Origin: an uncultured Aquimarina sp.
Lineage (GTDB): Bacteria; Bacteroidota; Bacteroidia; Flavobacteriales; Flavobacteriaceae
DNA length: 64,000 nt
Assembly: GCA_947500505.1 (NCBI GenBank)
Contig: CANMSL010000010.1
Location: 1-64,000, forward strand
Direction of reading: 5' to 3'
Shown here: positions 1 through 8,148 of the stretch, piece after piece
How the letters are laid out: each line of letters begins with the position of its first letter
How positions within the stretch are numbered: the stretch's first letter is position 1
Made by a program: the position numbers and the translations under genes
Notes under the pieces: generated by a model
Databases searched by the model: none
What the model saw: only the letters and a program-made list of their open reading frames with translations
What the model was told of the DNA's origin: nothing

Positions 1-768
1 TTTGCATTTATAGTAGATGTCGAGTCTAAAAGAGGATATTTTTCTTCTAACAGAGAAGGCGGGAAAGGTAAGGATGACATATATAGTTTTCTTCAGTTAG
101 AAGATCTAAAGAGCTTTTGTGAGATTACGATTGCCGGTATAGTTAAGGATAAAGATACTCAAGAATTGTTATCAGGAACGAAAGTTTCAATTTATGATAG
201 TAGTAATAATTTATTAGAAAGTTTTACGGTAGGAGAGGATGCGGCTTATAGCCATAAAGTAAAATGTAGTTCCCAATATTTTGTAAGGGCTGAAAAAGAA
301 GCATACGCGACTTTAGAAAAACTCGTAAATACGCCAGGAGAAACAGCAACACTAGACGTGCCCTTATTGTTAGAGAAAAAGATCAAATCTGCCGATGTGG
401 GAGATGATCTGGCAAAAGTATTATCGCTTAATCCTATTTATTTTGATTTTGATCAGTCCTATATTAGACCAGATGCGGCAATAGAATTGGCTAAAGTGAT
501 CGAAGTTATGAATCAATATCCAGAAATGAAAATTGATGTAAGATCGCATACCGATAGTCACGGTGATGATGCTTATAATTTATGGTTGTCAGAGCAAAGA
601 GCAAAATCTACTTTAGACTATATGGTTGCTAATGGAATTTCTGCGGATCGATTGACAAGTAAAGGATACGGAGAGACAAAACCGGTTAATGAATGTGGAA
701 ACGATTCTAATTGTAAAAAATCAGAATATCAGCTTAATAGGCGAAGTGAATTTATTCTATTACAATAA
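1..768 (+). CDS. OmpA-family protein with PD40 repeats, 3' part only
   Basis: The reading frame is open from base 1, so the start lies before the window. The first visible residues (YFSSNREGGKGKDDIYSF) are a PD40/WD40-like beta-propeller motif. A short carboxypeptidase-regulatory-like beta domain follows (about residues 45-120 of the visible part), then a C-terminal OmpA domain of about 110 residues. That domain begins at IYFDFDQSYIRPDA and includes the peptidoglycan-contact signature HTDSHGDDAYN...LSEQRA, with the Asp and Arg that bind diaminopimelate. Such proteins sit in the outer membrane or periplasm and anchor to peptidoglycan; in Bacteroidota they often belong to the PorE / gliding-associated group. 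An apparent TTG start at 166 is only an artefact of the cut 5' end. A strong terminator follows at 949-987. Confidence 0.85.
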   Translation, partial: FAFIVDVESKRGYFSSNREGGKGKDDIYSFLQLEDLKSFCEITIAGIVKDKDTQELLSGTKVSIYDSSNNLLESFTVGEDAAYSHKVKCSSQYFVRAEKEAYATLEKLVNTPGETATLDVPLLLEKKIKSADVGDDLAKVLSLNPIYFDFDQSYIRPDAAIELAKVIEVMNQYPEMKIDVRSHTDSHGDDAYNLWLSEQRAKSTLDYMVANGISADRLTSKGYGETKPVNECGNDSNCKKSEYQLNRRSEFILLQ

Positions 769-948
769 CAAAAGCGAAGAAAACAAATAGCATGACTATT
801 TAATAGAATATTAGTAATGTTCATATATTTCCTTTAGAGGAAATAAAAAACAATTTCAGAATACAAGGGTTTTTATTTTCATATGACGGTGGTATAAAAA
901 CTTGAAACAATGATTTCTTAACTTTTTCTGACGAAAACTAGTTTACTG

Positions 949-987
949 CCTCCCGATTCGAACAAGTTTCGAACGGGAGGTTTTTTT
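949..987 (+). terminator. Rho-independent terminator
   Basis: CCTCCCG and CGGGAGG arms (949-955 and 974-980) enclose an A/T-rich loop and are followed by seven T. It ends the OmpA-family transcript before trmH. Confidence 0.85.
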
Positions 988-1043
988 ATCAAATTCCGAC
1001 AATATTCAGATAATTTATATATGCTTTCATATTTTAGCGATCT

Positions 1044-1703
1044 ATGATTGATTATAAGTTATTAGAATATTTAGAATCTTTTCTGACCCCAAGGAGGTTA
1101 GAATTATATAAAAAAGTAATTGAACAGCGTACCAATTATTTTACGGTGGCCGTCGAGGATGTGTATCAGTTGCATAATACCAGTGCAGTTATTAGAAGCT
1201 GTGATATTTTCGGAATTCAGAATGTACATGTAATCGAAGAAATAAATGCGAAACGTATAGATCGGGAAATCGCAATGGGTGCACAGAAATGGGTGGATAT
1301 CAATCGATACACGACAACCAAAGAATGTATTACTACACTTAAAAATAAAGGTTACCAAATTGTGGCAACAACACCAAATGATAATTCGGTAGAATTGAAG
1401 GATTTTGATATGACTAAGCCATCAGCTTTTTTCTTTGGTCAGGAACAAAAAGGGCTAAGCGATACAGTGCTGAATTTGGCTGATATAAATCTCCATATCC
1501 CGATGGTAGGATTTACAGAGAGCTTAAATATTTCGGTATCTGCGGCCATCATTTTACAGCACGTAACTTCGATACTAAGAATTTCGAATTTCGACTGGCA
1601 ATTATCTGAAGAGGAAAAACTAGAAAAAAGAATGGATTGGGCTAAAAAAGTAATTAAAAGCCATAAAAAGATTATTGCCCGATATGGAGAAGAGAACAAA
1701 TAA
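1044..1703 (+). CDS. trmH: tRNA (guanosine-2'-O-)-methyltransferase TrmH (SpoU family)
   Basis: A SPOUT-class enzyme that 2'-O-methylates G18 in the tRNA D-loop using S-adenosylmethionine. The three SpoU motifs are intact. Motif 1 is HNTSAVIRS (44-52, with the catalytic Arg at 51), motif 2 is FFGQEQKGLS (130-139), and motif 3 is IPMVGFTESLNISVSAA (152-168), which forms the knotted SAM site. At 219 aa the length is usual for TrmH with its basic C-terminal helix (KKVIKSHKKI). The gene stands alone between a terminator and a long AT-rich gap. Assignment to TrmH rather than RlmB rests on the short N-terminus without an L30e-like domain. Confidence 0.9.
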   Translation: MIDYKLLEYLESFLTPRRLELYKKVIEQRTNYFTVAVEDVYQLHNTSAVIRSCDIFGIQNVHVIEEINAKRIDREIAMGAQKWVDINRYTTTKECITTLKNKGYQIVATTPNDNSVELKDFDMTKPSAFFFGQEQKGLSDTVLNLADINLHIPMVGFTESLNISVSAAIILQHVTSILRISNFDWQLSEEEKLEKRMDWAKKVIKSHKKIIARYGEENK

Positions 1704-1909
1704 CAAATAACAAATACTAAATAAGCACTTACGAATTCAGGATAATGAATCGCTAACTCTAATTAATGATCTTATTTTAGAATTGTAATCAACTCATCAA
1801 TAAAGGTTTACACGTAAAAGGTTAATGTGCTTAAATCAAGGGTTTTAAAAATTAATTCCCTATATTTGAAAGACTTAATACGAATAAATACCCTAAAAAC
1901 ACCTTCGTC

Positions 1910-2053
1910 ATGAGTAAGAAACAGTCACCTACCAGCAAAATGAAAATGCTTTTAAAGCAAATGAAGAACGGCTTTAAATCCAACAAGACAGTTATGAATT
2001 ATCCCTCAGAAGTAGTTCACGATATCTTCCATAAAAGGACTAGCACTTCTTAA
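1910..2053 (+). CDS. Small basic protein, 47 aa, unknown function
   Basis: An ATG at 1910 opens a 47-codon frame ending in TAA at 2051-2053. The product is Lys/Met-rich and very basic (MSKKQSPTSKMKMLLKQMK...), with no signal peptide or membrane segment. A plausible Bacteroidota -7 box, TATATTTG (1861-1868), lies about 40 bases upstream, and the gene sits alone in a gap of more than 430 bases. I do not recognise a family. A basic, possibly nucleic-acid-binding small protein is a guess from composition only; the frame could also be fortuitous. Confidence 0.5.
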   Translation: MSKKQSPTSKMKMLLKQMKNGFKSNKTVMNYPSEVVHDIFHKRTSTS

Positions 2054-2139
2054 TAGTTGAATTTAAATAAGAATAAAATAAGGCGTGGTTTAAAAAGTAG
2101 TGCTACCTTAAAACCTTGCCTTATTTCATATTTTCGATT

Positions 2140-2838
2140 TTATTGTTCAGTTAAGAATACATTTTGAGTAAAATAATTGTTGTAATAATAATTTTCTTTT
2201 ACTTCGATAGTTCTCGAAAAATTTTGATATCTAGAATCAGTAACTCTTAGCTCCCAGTTTCCTTTAGGTAGTTGTAATGCATATAAGCCGTTTTCCGATA
2301 AAGTAGAAAAATGTCTGATCCCATCTTTGAATACTTCAACGGATATCGGAAGTTCAATTCTTACAAACGTACTATTGTCGATAACTTGCCCTTTTACATT
2401 ATAAAAGCTCTGTAAATCGGGTTCTCTTTTTGATATTTTTGTGCCATTCCAGTTATACCAAGTGGAATTGCCCCACGTCCATTTACCGGTAAATGAATTG
2501 TTAAAATTAGGATTATTCATTTCAAAACGAATAATACCTTTTCTATTCATATTATAGTTTTCAAAAGTACCTTCAAAATATTCGCGACCATTAATGTAAT
2601 GACGGTATCCATATATCACTCCTATATTAGCATAATCTCCGTAAATAAGTTGTCCTCTTTCTACTAATCGCAGTTCTCCATAGGTTGAATTCCAGGTTCC
2701 TGTCCAATTAATATTAGAATTGAGACTGCTTTTTTCTGATGTAGTAGTTTCTTCAATAAACATTCCCTCGTCCTCATTAGAACAATTTAGGAATACTAGA
2801 GAAATAATAAATAAAGCAAATAGTTTTAAAGTTTTCAT
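2140..2838 (-). CDS. Lipoprotein with C-terminal carboxypeptidase-regulatory-like domain
   Basis: A 232-aa protein with a lipoprotein signal peptide (MKTLKLFALFIISLVFLNCS; lipobox ends at Cys19). The middle (about 45-130) is rich in Trp, Asn and Gly, with repeated WTGTWNS / GKWTWGNSTWYNWNG strands resembling a beta-sandwich or lipocalin-like sheet. The last 90 residues (from VKGQVIDNSTFVRIELPISV) look like a carboxypeptidase-regulatory-like/Ig beta fold. It is probably exposed on the outer membrane. It is monocistronic and its function is unknown. Confidence 0.75.
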   Translation of the reverse strand: MKTLKLFALFIISLVFLNCSNEDEGMFIEETTTSEKSSLNSNINWTGTWNSTYGELRLVERGQLIYGDYANIGVIYGYRHYINGREYFEGTFENYNMNRKGIIRFEMNNPNFNNSFTGKWTWGNSTWYNWNGTKISKREPDLQSFYNVKGQVIDNSTFVRIELPISVEVFKDGIRHFSTLSENGLYALQLPKGNWELRVTDSRYQNFSRTIEVKENYYYNNYFTQNVFLTEQ

Positions 2839-2969
2839 GGTTTAGATTTAAATTTAATTACTTCTATTAGTGTTAAGTAATTTTTAAGGTTAACAATTCA
2901 ATTAAATCTTTTTCTGGTTGTCAATTATAGTACCTGATACATTGAATCTTTTTAAATTAATAAAGTACG

Positions 2970-3333
2970 GTTGCCTGGTTTGAAATTCCGGTTACAAATA
3001 TGGATCATGCTAAAGCCTTTTATCAAATAGTATTTGATGCAAAAATTGAAGTAGAGGAACTGAATGAGTTGTAATTGGGGTGATTTCTACTAAAAATGAA
3101 AGAGGTTTACTTGGGAGATCATTGATTGATGCCAGAGAACACTTGAAGCCTAGTCGTAATAGGATTTTGATGTATTCTGCATGTGAAGATGCAGCGAATG
3201 AAACTAGTAGGGTAGAAGCTGCAGGAGGAAAGCTCATTCCTAAAAAACAACAATATCAGAAGTACATAGATATAAGGAGTATTTTATTGATCTCGATGAA
3301 AATAGTATTATTGTACATTCCTGTAAATACTAA
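2970..3333 (+). pseudogene. Decayed VOC-family (glyoxalase/bleomycin-resistance-like) gene
   Basis: Three consecutive segments in different frames together spell a vicinal-oxygen-chelate protein. VAWFEIPVTNMDHAKAFYQ (from 2970) is the usual VOC start. After a stop near 3072 comes a second frame with ACEDAANETSRVEAAGGKLI (about 3178-3238), the second beta-alpha-beta unit. From about 3276 a third frame gives YFIDLDENSIIVHSCK, the usual VOC end, stopping at 3331-3333. The start codon is also missing. At least two frameshifts or stops make it non-functional, and part of the first half appears deleted. Confidence 0.75.
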
Positions 3334-3388
3334 TTTAACCTGAGTTTAATTAGTAATCCTATTGATTATATGTAATCGACTTTAGTTT

Positions 3389-3465
3389 CTGTCACTTCGA
3401 GCGTAGTTGAGCGGTTGTAATAGATCAAATTATTTAGTCTTGACTCTGCTCAACCTTACAGACAG
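3389..3465. repeat. Degenerate dispersed inverted repeat (GTCACTTCGAGC type)
   Basis: The left arm, starting at 3389 (CTGTCACTTCGAGCGTAGTT), faces an imperfect complement that ends at 3465 (...CTCAACCTTACAGACAG). I recognise the GTCACTTCGAGCG(T/C)AGT(T/C)GAG sequence as a REP-like element common in flavobacterial intergenic DNA. It lies between a pseudogene and a convergent gene end. Confidence 0.6.
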
Positions 3466-3507
3466 AGAAAAAAGGGGATTTTTTAAAAAAAACTAATCTG
3501 AGTTAAT

Positions 3508-4272
3508 CTATCTTCTTTCCAGAATTTTGTATTCCTCATAACATTCGCTAATAGCGTCGAGAATTTGAAGATCATTAGCGAATTTTATAAAATCAGCAGA
3601 ATAATTACAATTTCTCAGTATCTCATCAATATCGAGACGTTCTACCTGAAGTAAAGCCATCAAAGTAGCTCTGTCGAATTTAGATTCCAGAAGATTTCTG
3701 ATTTCATCATCCTTTTTCATTTTTCTTAGTTTACCTAGTTCGTTAGAACGTTTACTAAAAATGTTATAAAGAAAATCCGCCGGATTGAAAATGGCACCCA
3801 GCACCTTATTTACTGCACCAGGCTGTTTACTACCTCCCTCATATCCTGAATTAAGGCCGGAAATACTATACCTGTAATTATTATAGACCGGAATTTTTTT
3901 CGCATCAATTTCTAAATACCCTGTAAGTTGTACATCAGCTACAACTACTTCTTCTAAAGCTATCCCAAGTTCGGTCATTTTGATTTTTACATCTCCAAAC
4001 TTTTTCCAGTCATTAGTTACTCTAACCCTTAGAGCTTTATATCCGATGTAAGTAAAATATAGGGTATCATTTACTTTTGCATTGATTTCAAAATTACCTT
4101 CTTTATCGGTAATTGTTCCTACAACCTGACTAAGGTTTACGACATGAACATTTTCTAGTTTTGTGTCATCAGAGGCATTGAGTACCTGACCAGATACCTT
4201 TTCCGAATCAGTATCCTGAGCGTTGATACTAATGCCTATAAGTAATAAAATAAAAAATAATATTTTTTTCAA
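3508..4272 (-). CDS. Exported protein with carboxypeptidase-regulatory-like domain
   Basis: A 254-aa protein with a signal peptide (MKKILFFILLLIGISINAQ). A CarboxypepD_reg-like domain follows (about 25-110: VSGQVLNASDDTKLENVHVV, then TITDKEGNFEI and YIGYKALRV), the domain usually found at the N-terminus of SusC/TonB receptors. Here no barrel follows. Residues 110-254 are a charged, mostly helical region (KRSNELGKLRKMKKDDEIRN) without a recognised motif. This is a known flavobacterial architecture of unknown role at the cell envelope. It is monocistronic. Confidence 0.75.
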   Translation of the reverse strand: MKKILFFILLLIGISINAQDTDSEKVSGQVLNASDDTKLENVHVVNLSQVVGTITDKEGNFEINAKVNDTLYFTYIGYKALRVRVTNDWKKFGDVKIKMTELGIALEEVVVADVQLTGYLEIDAKKIPVYNNYRYSISGLNSGYEGGSKQPGAVNKVLGAIFNPADFLYNIFSKRSNELGKLRKMKKDDEIRNLLESKFDRATLMALLQVERLDIDEILRNCNYSADFIKFANDLQILDAISECYEEYKILERR

Positions 4273-4387
4273 AAGCTTATGTTTAATAATAATTCTATAC
4301 TAACTCTTTCTATATAATGACCAATTTATACGAACATAACATAAAAATTGTACCAAAAATCATATAGTTTAGTTAATTCAGAAAAAA

Positions 4388-6160
4388 TTATCTTCGATCA
4401 CTACGTTTTCTTCGGTCTCTTCTTCCGCTACCTCCTCGATCACTGTTACTGTCATTATCACGACGGCCTTTACCTTTTGGTTTAAACCCGTCGCTTCTTC
4501 GTTTTCCTTTAAAACCGCCACCGCTGTTATTGTCTCTTCTGCGTCTACCGCCACCTCTGCTACGGCCGGAATCCTTAGAAATCTCTACGTTTACTTTTCT
4601 TCCTTCTAGCTTAAAATCTTCAAAAACAGCTAGAATATTATCCTGATGTTCGGAATCTGTATTGAAGAATGAGAAACTTTCTTTGACATCAACACGGCTT
4701 ACTCCATCCCTGTCTAATCCTAACGTTTCTTTTAGGAAATCTTTAAGGGTCATCCAATCAAACCCATCTTTTTCACCTACATTAATAAAATATCGGGTAC
4801 TACCATTTCTTCCTTCAGATCTATCACCACCGTCCCTGGAAACATTAAGGTCTTTTGCTTTCTTATAATAATTATGAAAACGTGAAAATTCTACGGAAAA
4901 GAATTTTTTGATAAGTTCTTCTTTGGTAAAATCTTCAAGTACTTCGTTTATAGAAGGCAGGTAGCTTTCAATCTCGTGATTAATTTTGGATTTGGCGATA
5001 TCATTGGCTAAGTGAAATAACTGAACCTGACAGATTTCTTCTCCACTAGGTATTTCTTTTTCTTCAAACTTTTGTTTAATGATTCGCTCTACGGTTTTGA
5101 TCTTTCTAAGTTCACTTTTAGAAACGATAACCATTGATACTCCACTTTTTCCGGCACGTCCGGTTCTACCACTTCTATGTGTATAGGTTTCTATCTCATC
5201 GGGTAATTGATAATTGATTACATGCGTAATATCATCTACATCAATACCACGTGCAGCTACGTCTGTAGCTACCAGCATCTGTATTTGACGATTTCTGAAA
5301 CTTTTCATTACCAGATCACGTTGATTCTGACTAAGATCTCCGTGCAATGCAGCTGCGTTATACCCATCTTCGATAAGCATTTCTGCCACCTTTTGTGTAT
5401 CTCGTTTTGTACGACAAAATATTACAGAAAAAATATCCGGGTTTGCATCTGCCAATCGTTTTAGCGCTGCATAACGGTCACGAGAATTTACTACGTAATA
5501 TTCATGAGATACATTTTTAGAACCTGTGTTTTTGTGTCCAACAGTTATTTCTACAGGATCATGCATAAAACGCTTCGCAATGGTAGAAACTTCTTTAGGC
5601 ATGGTTGCAGAAAACAACCAGGTACTTTTGTCATCGGGGGTATGGGATAGTATAGCGGTAATGTCCTCATAGAACCCCATATTAAGCATTTCATCAGCTT
5701 CATCAAGGACACAATAACCAATATTGGAAATATCCACCATTTTACGGTTGATCATATCTTGCATACGACCTGGGGTAGCCACAATGATCTGTGCACCACG
5801 TTTAATTTCTTTTGCCTGGTCATGGATACTTGCACCTCCATAAATCGCCACTGTACGTAATCCTTTACTAAACTTGGAGTAATTTTTTAATTCGTTTGTA
5901 ATTTGTAAACAGAGTTCACGAGTAGGAGATAATATTAATCCTTGTGTAACACTACTGTTGCTATCTACTTTTTCAATTAGTGGAAAACCAAATGCAGCTG
6001 TCTTTCCAGTTCCGGTTTGAGCCAGAGCTACAATATCTGTCTCTTCATTAAGCAAAATAGGGATCGCCTTTTCCTGTACTTCACTTGGGGTTTCAAACCC
6101 CATTTCATTCACCGCCTTAAGAATGGCTTCACTGAGGCCTAATGCTTCAAATTTGTTCAT
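4388..6160 (-). CDS. DEAD-box RNA helicase with DbpA-like RNA-binding domain and RG-rich tail
   Basis: An ATP-dependent RNA helicase of the CsdA/DeaD type (590 aa), likely acting in ribosome assembly or cold adaptation. All helicase motifs are present: Q motif (FETPSEVQEKAIP), I (AQTGTGKT), Ia (PTRELCLQ), Ib (TPGRM), II (DEAD), III (SAT), V (ATDVAARGID) and VI (HRSGRTGRAG). A DbpA-type RNA-recognition domain lies at about 455-530 (RYFINVGEKDGFDW...NVEIS). It is followed by a 60-residue Arg/Gly/Lys/Asp tail that probably binds RNA without strict sequence preference. A second, shorter DEAD-box gene is at 41264. Confidence 0.93.
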   Translation of the reverse strand: MNKFEALGLSEAILKAVNEMGFETPSEVQEKAIPILLNEETDIVALAQTGTGKTAAFGFPLIEKVDSNSSVTQGLILSPTRELCLQITNELKNYSKFSKGLRTVAIYGGASIHDQAKEIKRGAQIIVATPGRMQDMINRKMVDISNIGYCVLDEADEMLNMGFYEDITAILSHTPDDKSTWLFSATMPKEVSTIAKRFMHDPVEITVGHKNTGSKNVSHEYYVVNSRDRYAALKRLADANPDIFSVIFCRTKRDTQKVAEMLIEDGYNAAALHGDLSQNQRDLVMKSFRNRQIQMLVATDVAARGIDVDDITHVINYQLPDEIETYTHRSGRTGRAGKSGVSMVIVSKSELRKIKTVERIIKQKFEEKEIPSGEEICQVQLFHLANDIAKSKINHEIESYLPSINEVLEDFTKEELIKKFFSVEFSRFHNYYKKAKDLNVSRDGGDRSEGRNGSTRYFINVGEKDGFDWMTLKDFLKETLGLDRDGVSRVDVKESFSFFNTDSEHQDNILAVFEDFKLEGRKVNVEISKDSGRSRGGGRRRRDNNSGGGFKGKRRSDGFKPKGKGRRDNDSNSDRGGSGRRDRRKRSDRR

Positions 6161-6277
6161 ATAATAAAAATAAGCCGCAAAGGTACGGTTTATTATCTGT
6201 ACTATGATAATAACGAAGTAGTTATTCCAATGTTACAAAAGAATAGATCAGGATACATTGTGCAAACCTACTTAGAA

Positions 6278-7333
6278 TTACTTAATAACCTCAATTTCAA
6301 AAAGTTTGTCCCAATTCTTACCGGTTACAAATAGTTGTTTCGTGTCTTTTTTGTAAGCAATACCATTTAGAACATCTAAATTGGGATGTTGGTTTACTTT
6401 GGATCTGAGACCGGATAAATTGATAACAGCTTCTAATGCCCCATTTTTTGGATTGATTACTGCAATTCCGTCTTTTTGCCAGGTATTCGCGTAAATTTTA
6501 CCATCGATCCACTCCAATTCATTAAATTTTGATTTGATCTTATCGTGAGTCGCAACTTCGATATAAGATTTTTCTGCTAGAGTTTCGGGATCTAAGACCC
6601 AAATCTTTTCTGTACCATCGCTTTTATATATTTGCTTTCCATCATTACATAATCCCCAGCCTTCTTTACTTTTTTTGTATGCAAAACTTCCGGTTTTTTC
6701 GAACGTATGGAGATCATAAATAAACCCTTCTTTCGATTGCCAGGTGAGTTGAAGGATTTTGTCATCAATTATCGTAATTCCTTCTGCAAAATATTTTTTG
6801 TCAATTTCTTTTTTTACCAAAACTTCTCCAGTGGTGTAATTGACTTTTCTTAATGAGGATATTCCTCCTTTACCAGAACCAGTACTTTCATAAAGAGTGT
6901 CACCATGGAACTCCAATCCTTGCGTAAAAGCTTTTTGATCGTGAGGGTGCTCTGCAATGATTTTATACTTATATAGTTTTGGAGGTTTATTATTTAAAAA
7001 AGTAAGCTTTTTGTATACATCTTCTTCTTTACCTTCATAGTAAACTATGGCTTTAAGAAGATGTTTTCCTAATCGTTCCGTATCTATTTTTTCTTCTAAT
7101 TCATTAGCAAAAGTAAATTTTAGTTTTGTGTCTCCTAAGAAGAAACCTACAGAATCAATTTTAATTTTTTTGGTATTAACAATACTTGCTTTTATCGTTT
7201 CACCCAATTTAAAATCGGTTTGATTATTAGCTGTTTTTATAGAAAAAAATTTTTTTTTCGCGTCAGCATTACTGCCACATGAAAAAATAAGAGTACATAA
7301 TATGATGATGATTAATAGGTTACGTTTATACAT
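6278..7333 (-). CDS. Glutaminyl-peptide cyclotransferase (lipoprotein)
   Basis: A plant/bacterial-type glutaminyl cyclase that converts N-terminal Gln to pyroglutamate. The N-terminus is a lipoprotein signal (LLIIIILCTLIFSCGS). Residues about 25-110 form an Ig-like extension, and the cyclase five-bladed propeller starts at about 120 with HPHDQKAFTQGLEFHGDTLY, followed by YESTGSGKGGISSLRKVN and GWGLCNDGKQIYKSDGTEKI. Length (351 aa) matches the Bacteroidota lipoprotein form rather than the shorter bacterial enzyme. It ends close to the SRP RNA locus on the other strand. It probably acts at the cell surface or in the periplasm. Confidence 0.88.
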   Translation of the reverse strand: MYKRNLLIIIILCTLIFSCGSNADAKKKFFSIKTANNQTDFKLGETIKASIVNTKKIKIDSVGFFLGDTKLKFTFANELEEKIDTERLGKHLLKAIVYYEGKEEDVYKKLTFLNNKPPKLYKYKIIAEHPHDQKAFTQGLEFHGDTLYESTGSGKGGISSLRKVNYTTGEVLVKKEIDKKYFAEGITIIDDKILQLTWQSKEGFIYDLHTFEKTGSFAYKKSKEGWGLCNDGKQIYKSDGTEKIWVLDPETLAEKSYIEVATHDKIKSKFNELEWIDGKIYANTWQKDGIAVINPKNGALEAVINLSGLRSKVNQHPNLDVLNGIAYKKDTKQLFVTGKNWDKLFEIEVIK

Positions 7334-7387
7334 GATGTCGGTAATATTTAGAGCAAGATATTTATTTTAATTGGGTTTAAAAAATCA

Positions 7388-7417
7388 TTGTTTTATATAC
7401 TAAAGATTGTATCTTTG
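7388..7417 (+). promoter_or_regulatory. Promoter of the SRP RNA gene (Bacteroidota consensus)
   Basis: A -33 TTG (7388-7390) and the perfect -7 box TATCTTTG (7410-7417) are separated by 19 bases. This is the classical TTTG-N19-21-TAnnTTTG promoter of the Bacteroidota primary sigma factor. The RNA start 5 bases downstream fits. Confidence 0.85.
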
Positions 7418-7421
7418 CAGC

Positions 7422-7522
7422 GGCAAGTCCTACACAACCAGCTCCTGTTGAATCCTCCAGGGCGGGAACGCAGCAAAGGTAAATGGTCGTAGCGGTGTGA
7501 TGTAGGTAGCTTGCCTTTTTTT
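7422..7522 (+). ncRNA. ffs: Signal recognition particle RNA (small bacterial type)
   Basis: GGCAAG (7422-7427) pairs with CTTGCC (7510-7515) and a T-run (7516-7522) terminates the transcript. The inner part holds the SRP domain IV hallmarks: AGGGCGGGAACGCAGCAAAGG near 7459-7479 corresponds to the conserved asymmetric and symmetric loops, with the tetraloop region around it, facing ATGGTCGTAGCGG. At about 94 nt it is the 4.5S-like class without an Alu domain. It would bind Ffh and target nascent membrane proteins. A protein frame on the opposite strand here is not real. Confidence 0.9.
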
Positions 7523-7704
7523 GTACCCTGTATTCAGCATAGATTTCCTGCCGTTTTTTATTGATGTAGTATTTTAGATATTTTTTCACCTTGGTTATTA
7601 GTGTCTCTAGATAATAATCTTGGGGAATTTTACGTTTTGAAAGAGACACAAGTCCTGAGTGTCGGTAAACGTTCAGTATGTACAAATCATTTTAATTTTT
7701 TAGT

Positions 7705-7899
7705 ATGAAAGATCAACTCTTAAACCTAGGCAAGAACTTAAGTAAAAAAGAACAAGAAAACATTTATGGAGGAAGGCTAAGACCACAACCTTTTGGACCG
7801 TGTGGTGAAACTGGAGGTATGGTAGTTGCCAGTCACCATTGTGAATCCGGAGGTTATGGCACAGTCTATGCGAATGGTGTATGTTGGGCTTGCTATTAA
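7705..7899 (+). CDS. Orphan double-glycine-leader peptide (bacteriocin/RiPP-like precursor)
   Basis: A 64-aa peptide with a 23-residue leader of the double-glycine type: MKDQLLNLGKNLSKKEQENI ends in YGG, where a C39-type peptidase/ABC exporter would cut. The predicted 41-residue mature part (RLRPQPFGPCGETGG...) is rich in Gly, His and Tyr and has four Cys (PCGE, HHCE, VCWAC). The leader motif LSKKEQENIYGG is the common Bacteroidota form. No C39 transporter, radical-SAM or cyclase gene is near, so processing would have to be supplied from elsewhere. It could be an antimicrobial, a signal or a relic. The gene has its own terminator (7945-7986). Confidence 0.7.
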   Translation: MKDQLLNLGKNLSKKEQENIYGGRLRPQPFGPCGETGGMVVASHHCESGGYGTVYANGVCWACY

Positions 7900-7944
7900 A
7901 ATATTTTATTTGATCATCATTTGATATCATATAGATGTTCTACA

Positions 7945-7986
7945 AAACAGTCAATCATTGCACGCAACTTTGTTTGACTGTTTTTT
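7945..7986 (+). terminator. Rho-independent terminator after the GG peptide
   Basis: AAACAGTCAA (7945-7954) pairs with TTGACTGTTT (7974-7983) and the T-run reaches 7986. It isolates the peptide gene as a single transcription unit. Confidence 0.8.
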
Positions 7987-8148
7987 GATAGGAATTTAAT
8001 TAGAAAACTTGGAGTATAAATAATAATTGGCAGGGGTTCTAAATAAGGTTTTAGCAAAGGGTTTTATTACCTCAATTATTAAAAAATCATACTGTATTTT
8101 ATGATCTAAAGCATAGCAGAGTAGGATAATTAGAATTTTAAAGAAAAT

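Noticed and set aside
7377..7685. 102-aa frame on the minus strand across 7.4-7.7 kb
   Set aside because: It covers the SRP RNA gene and its promoter on the other strand and has no protein-like composition.
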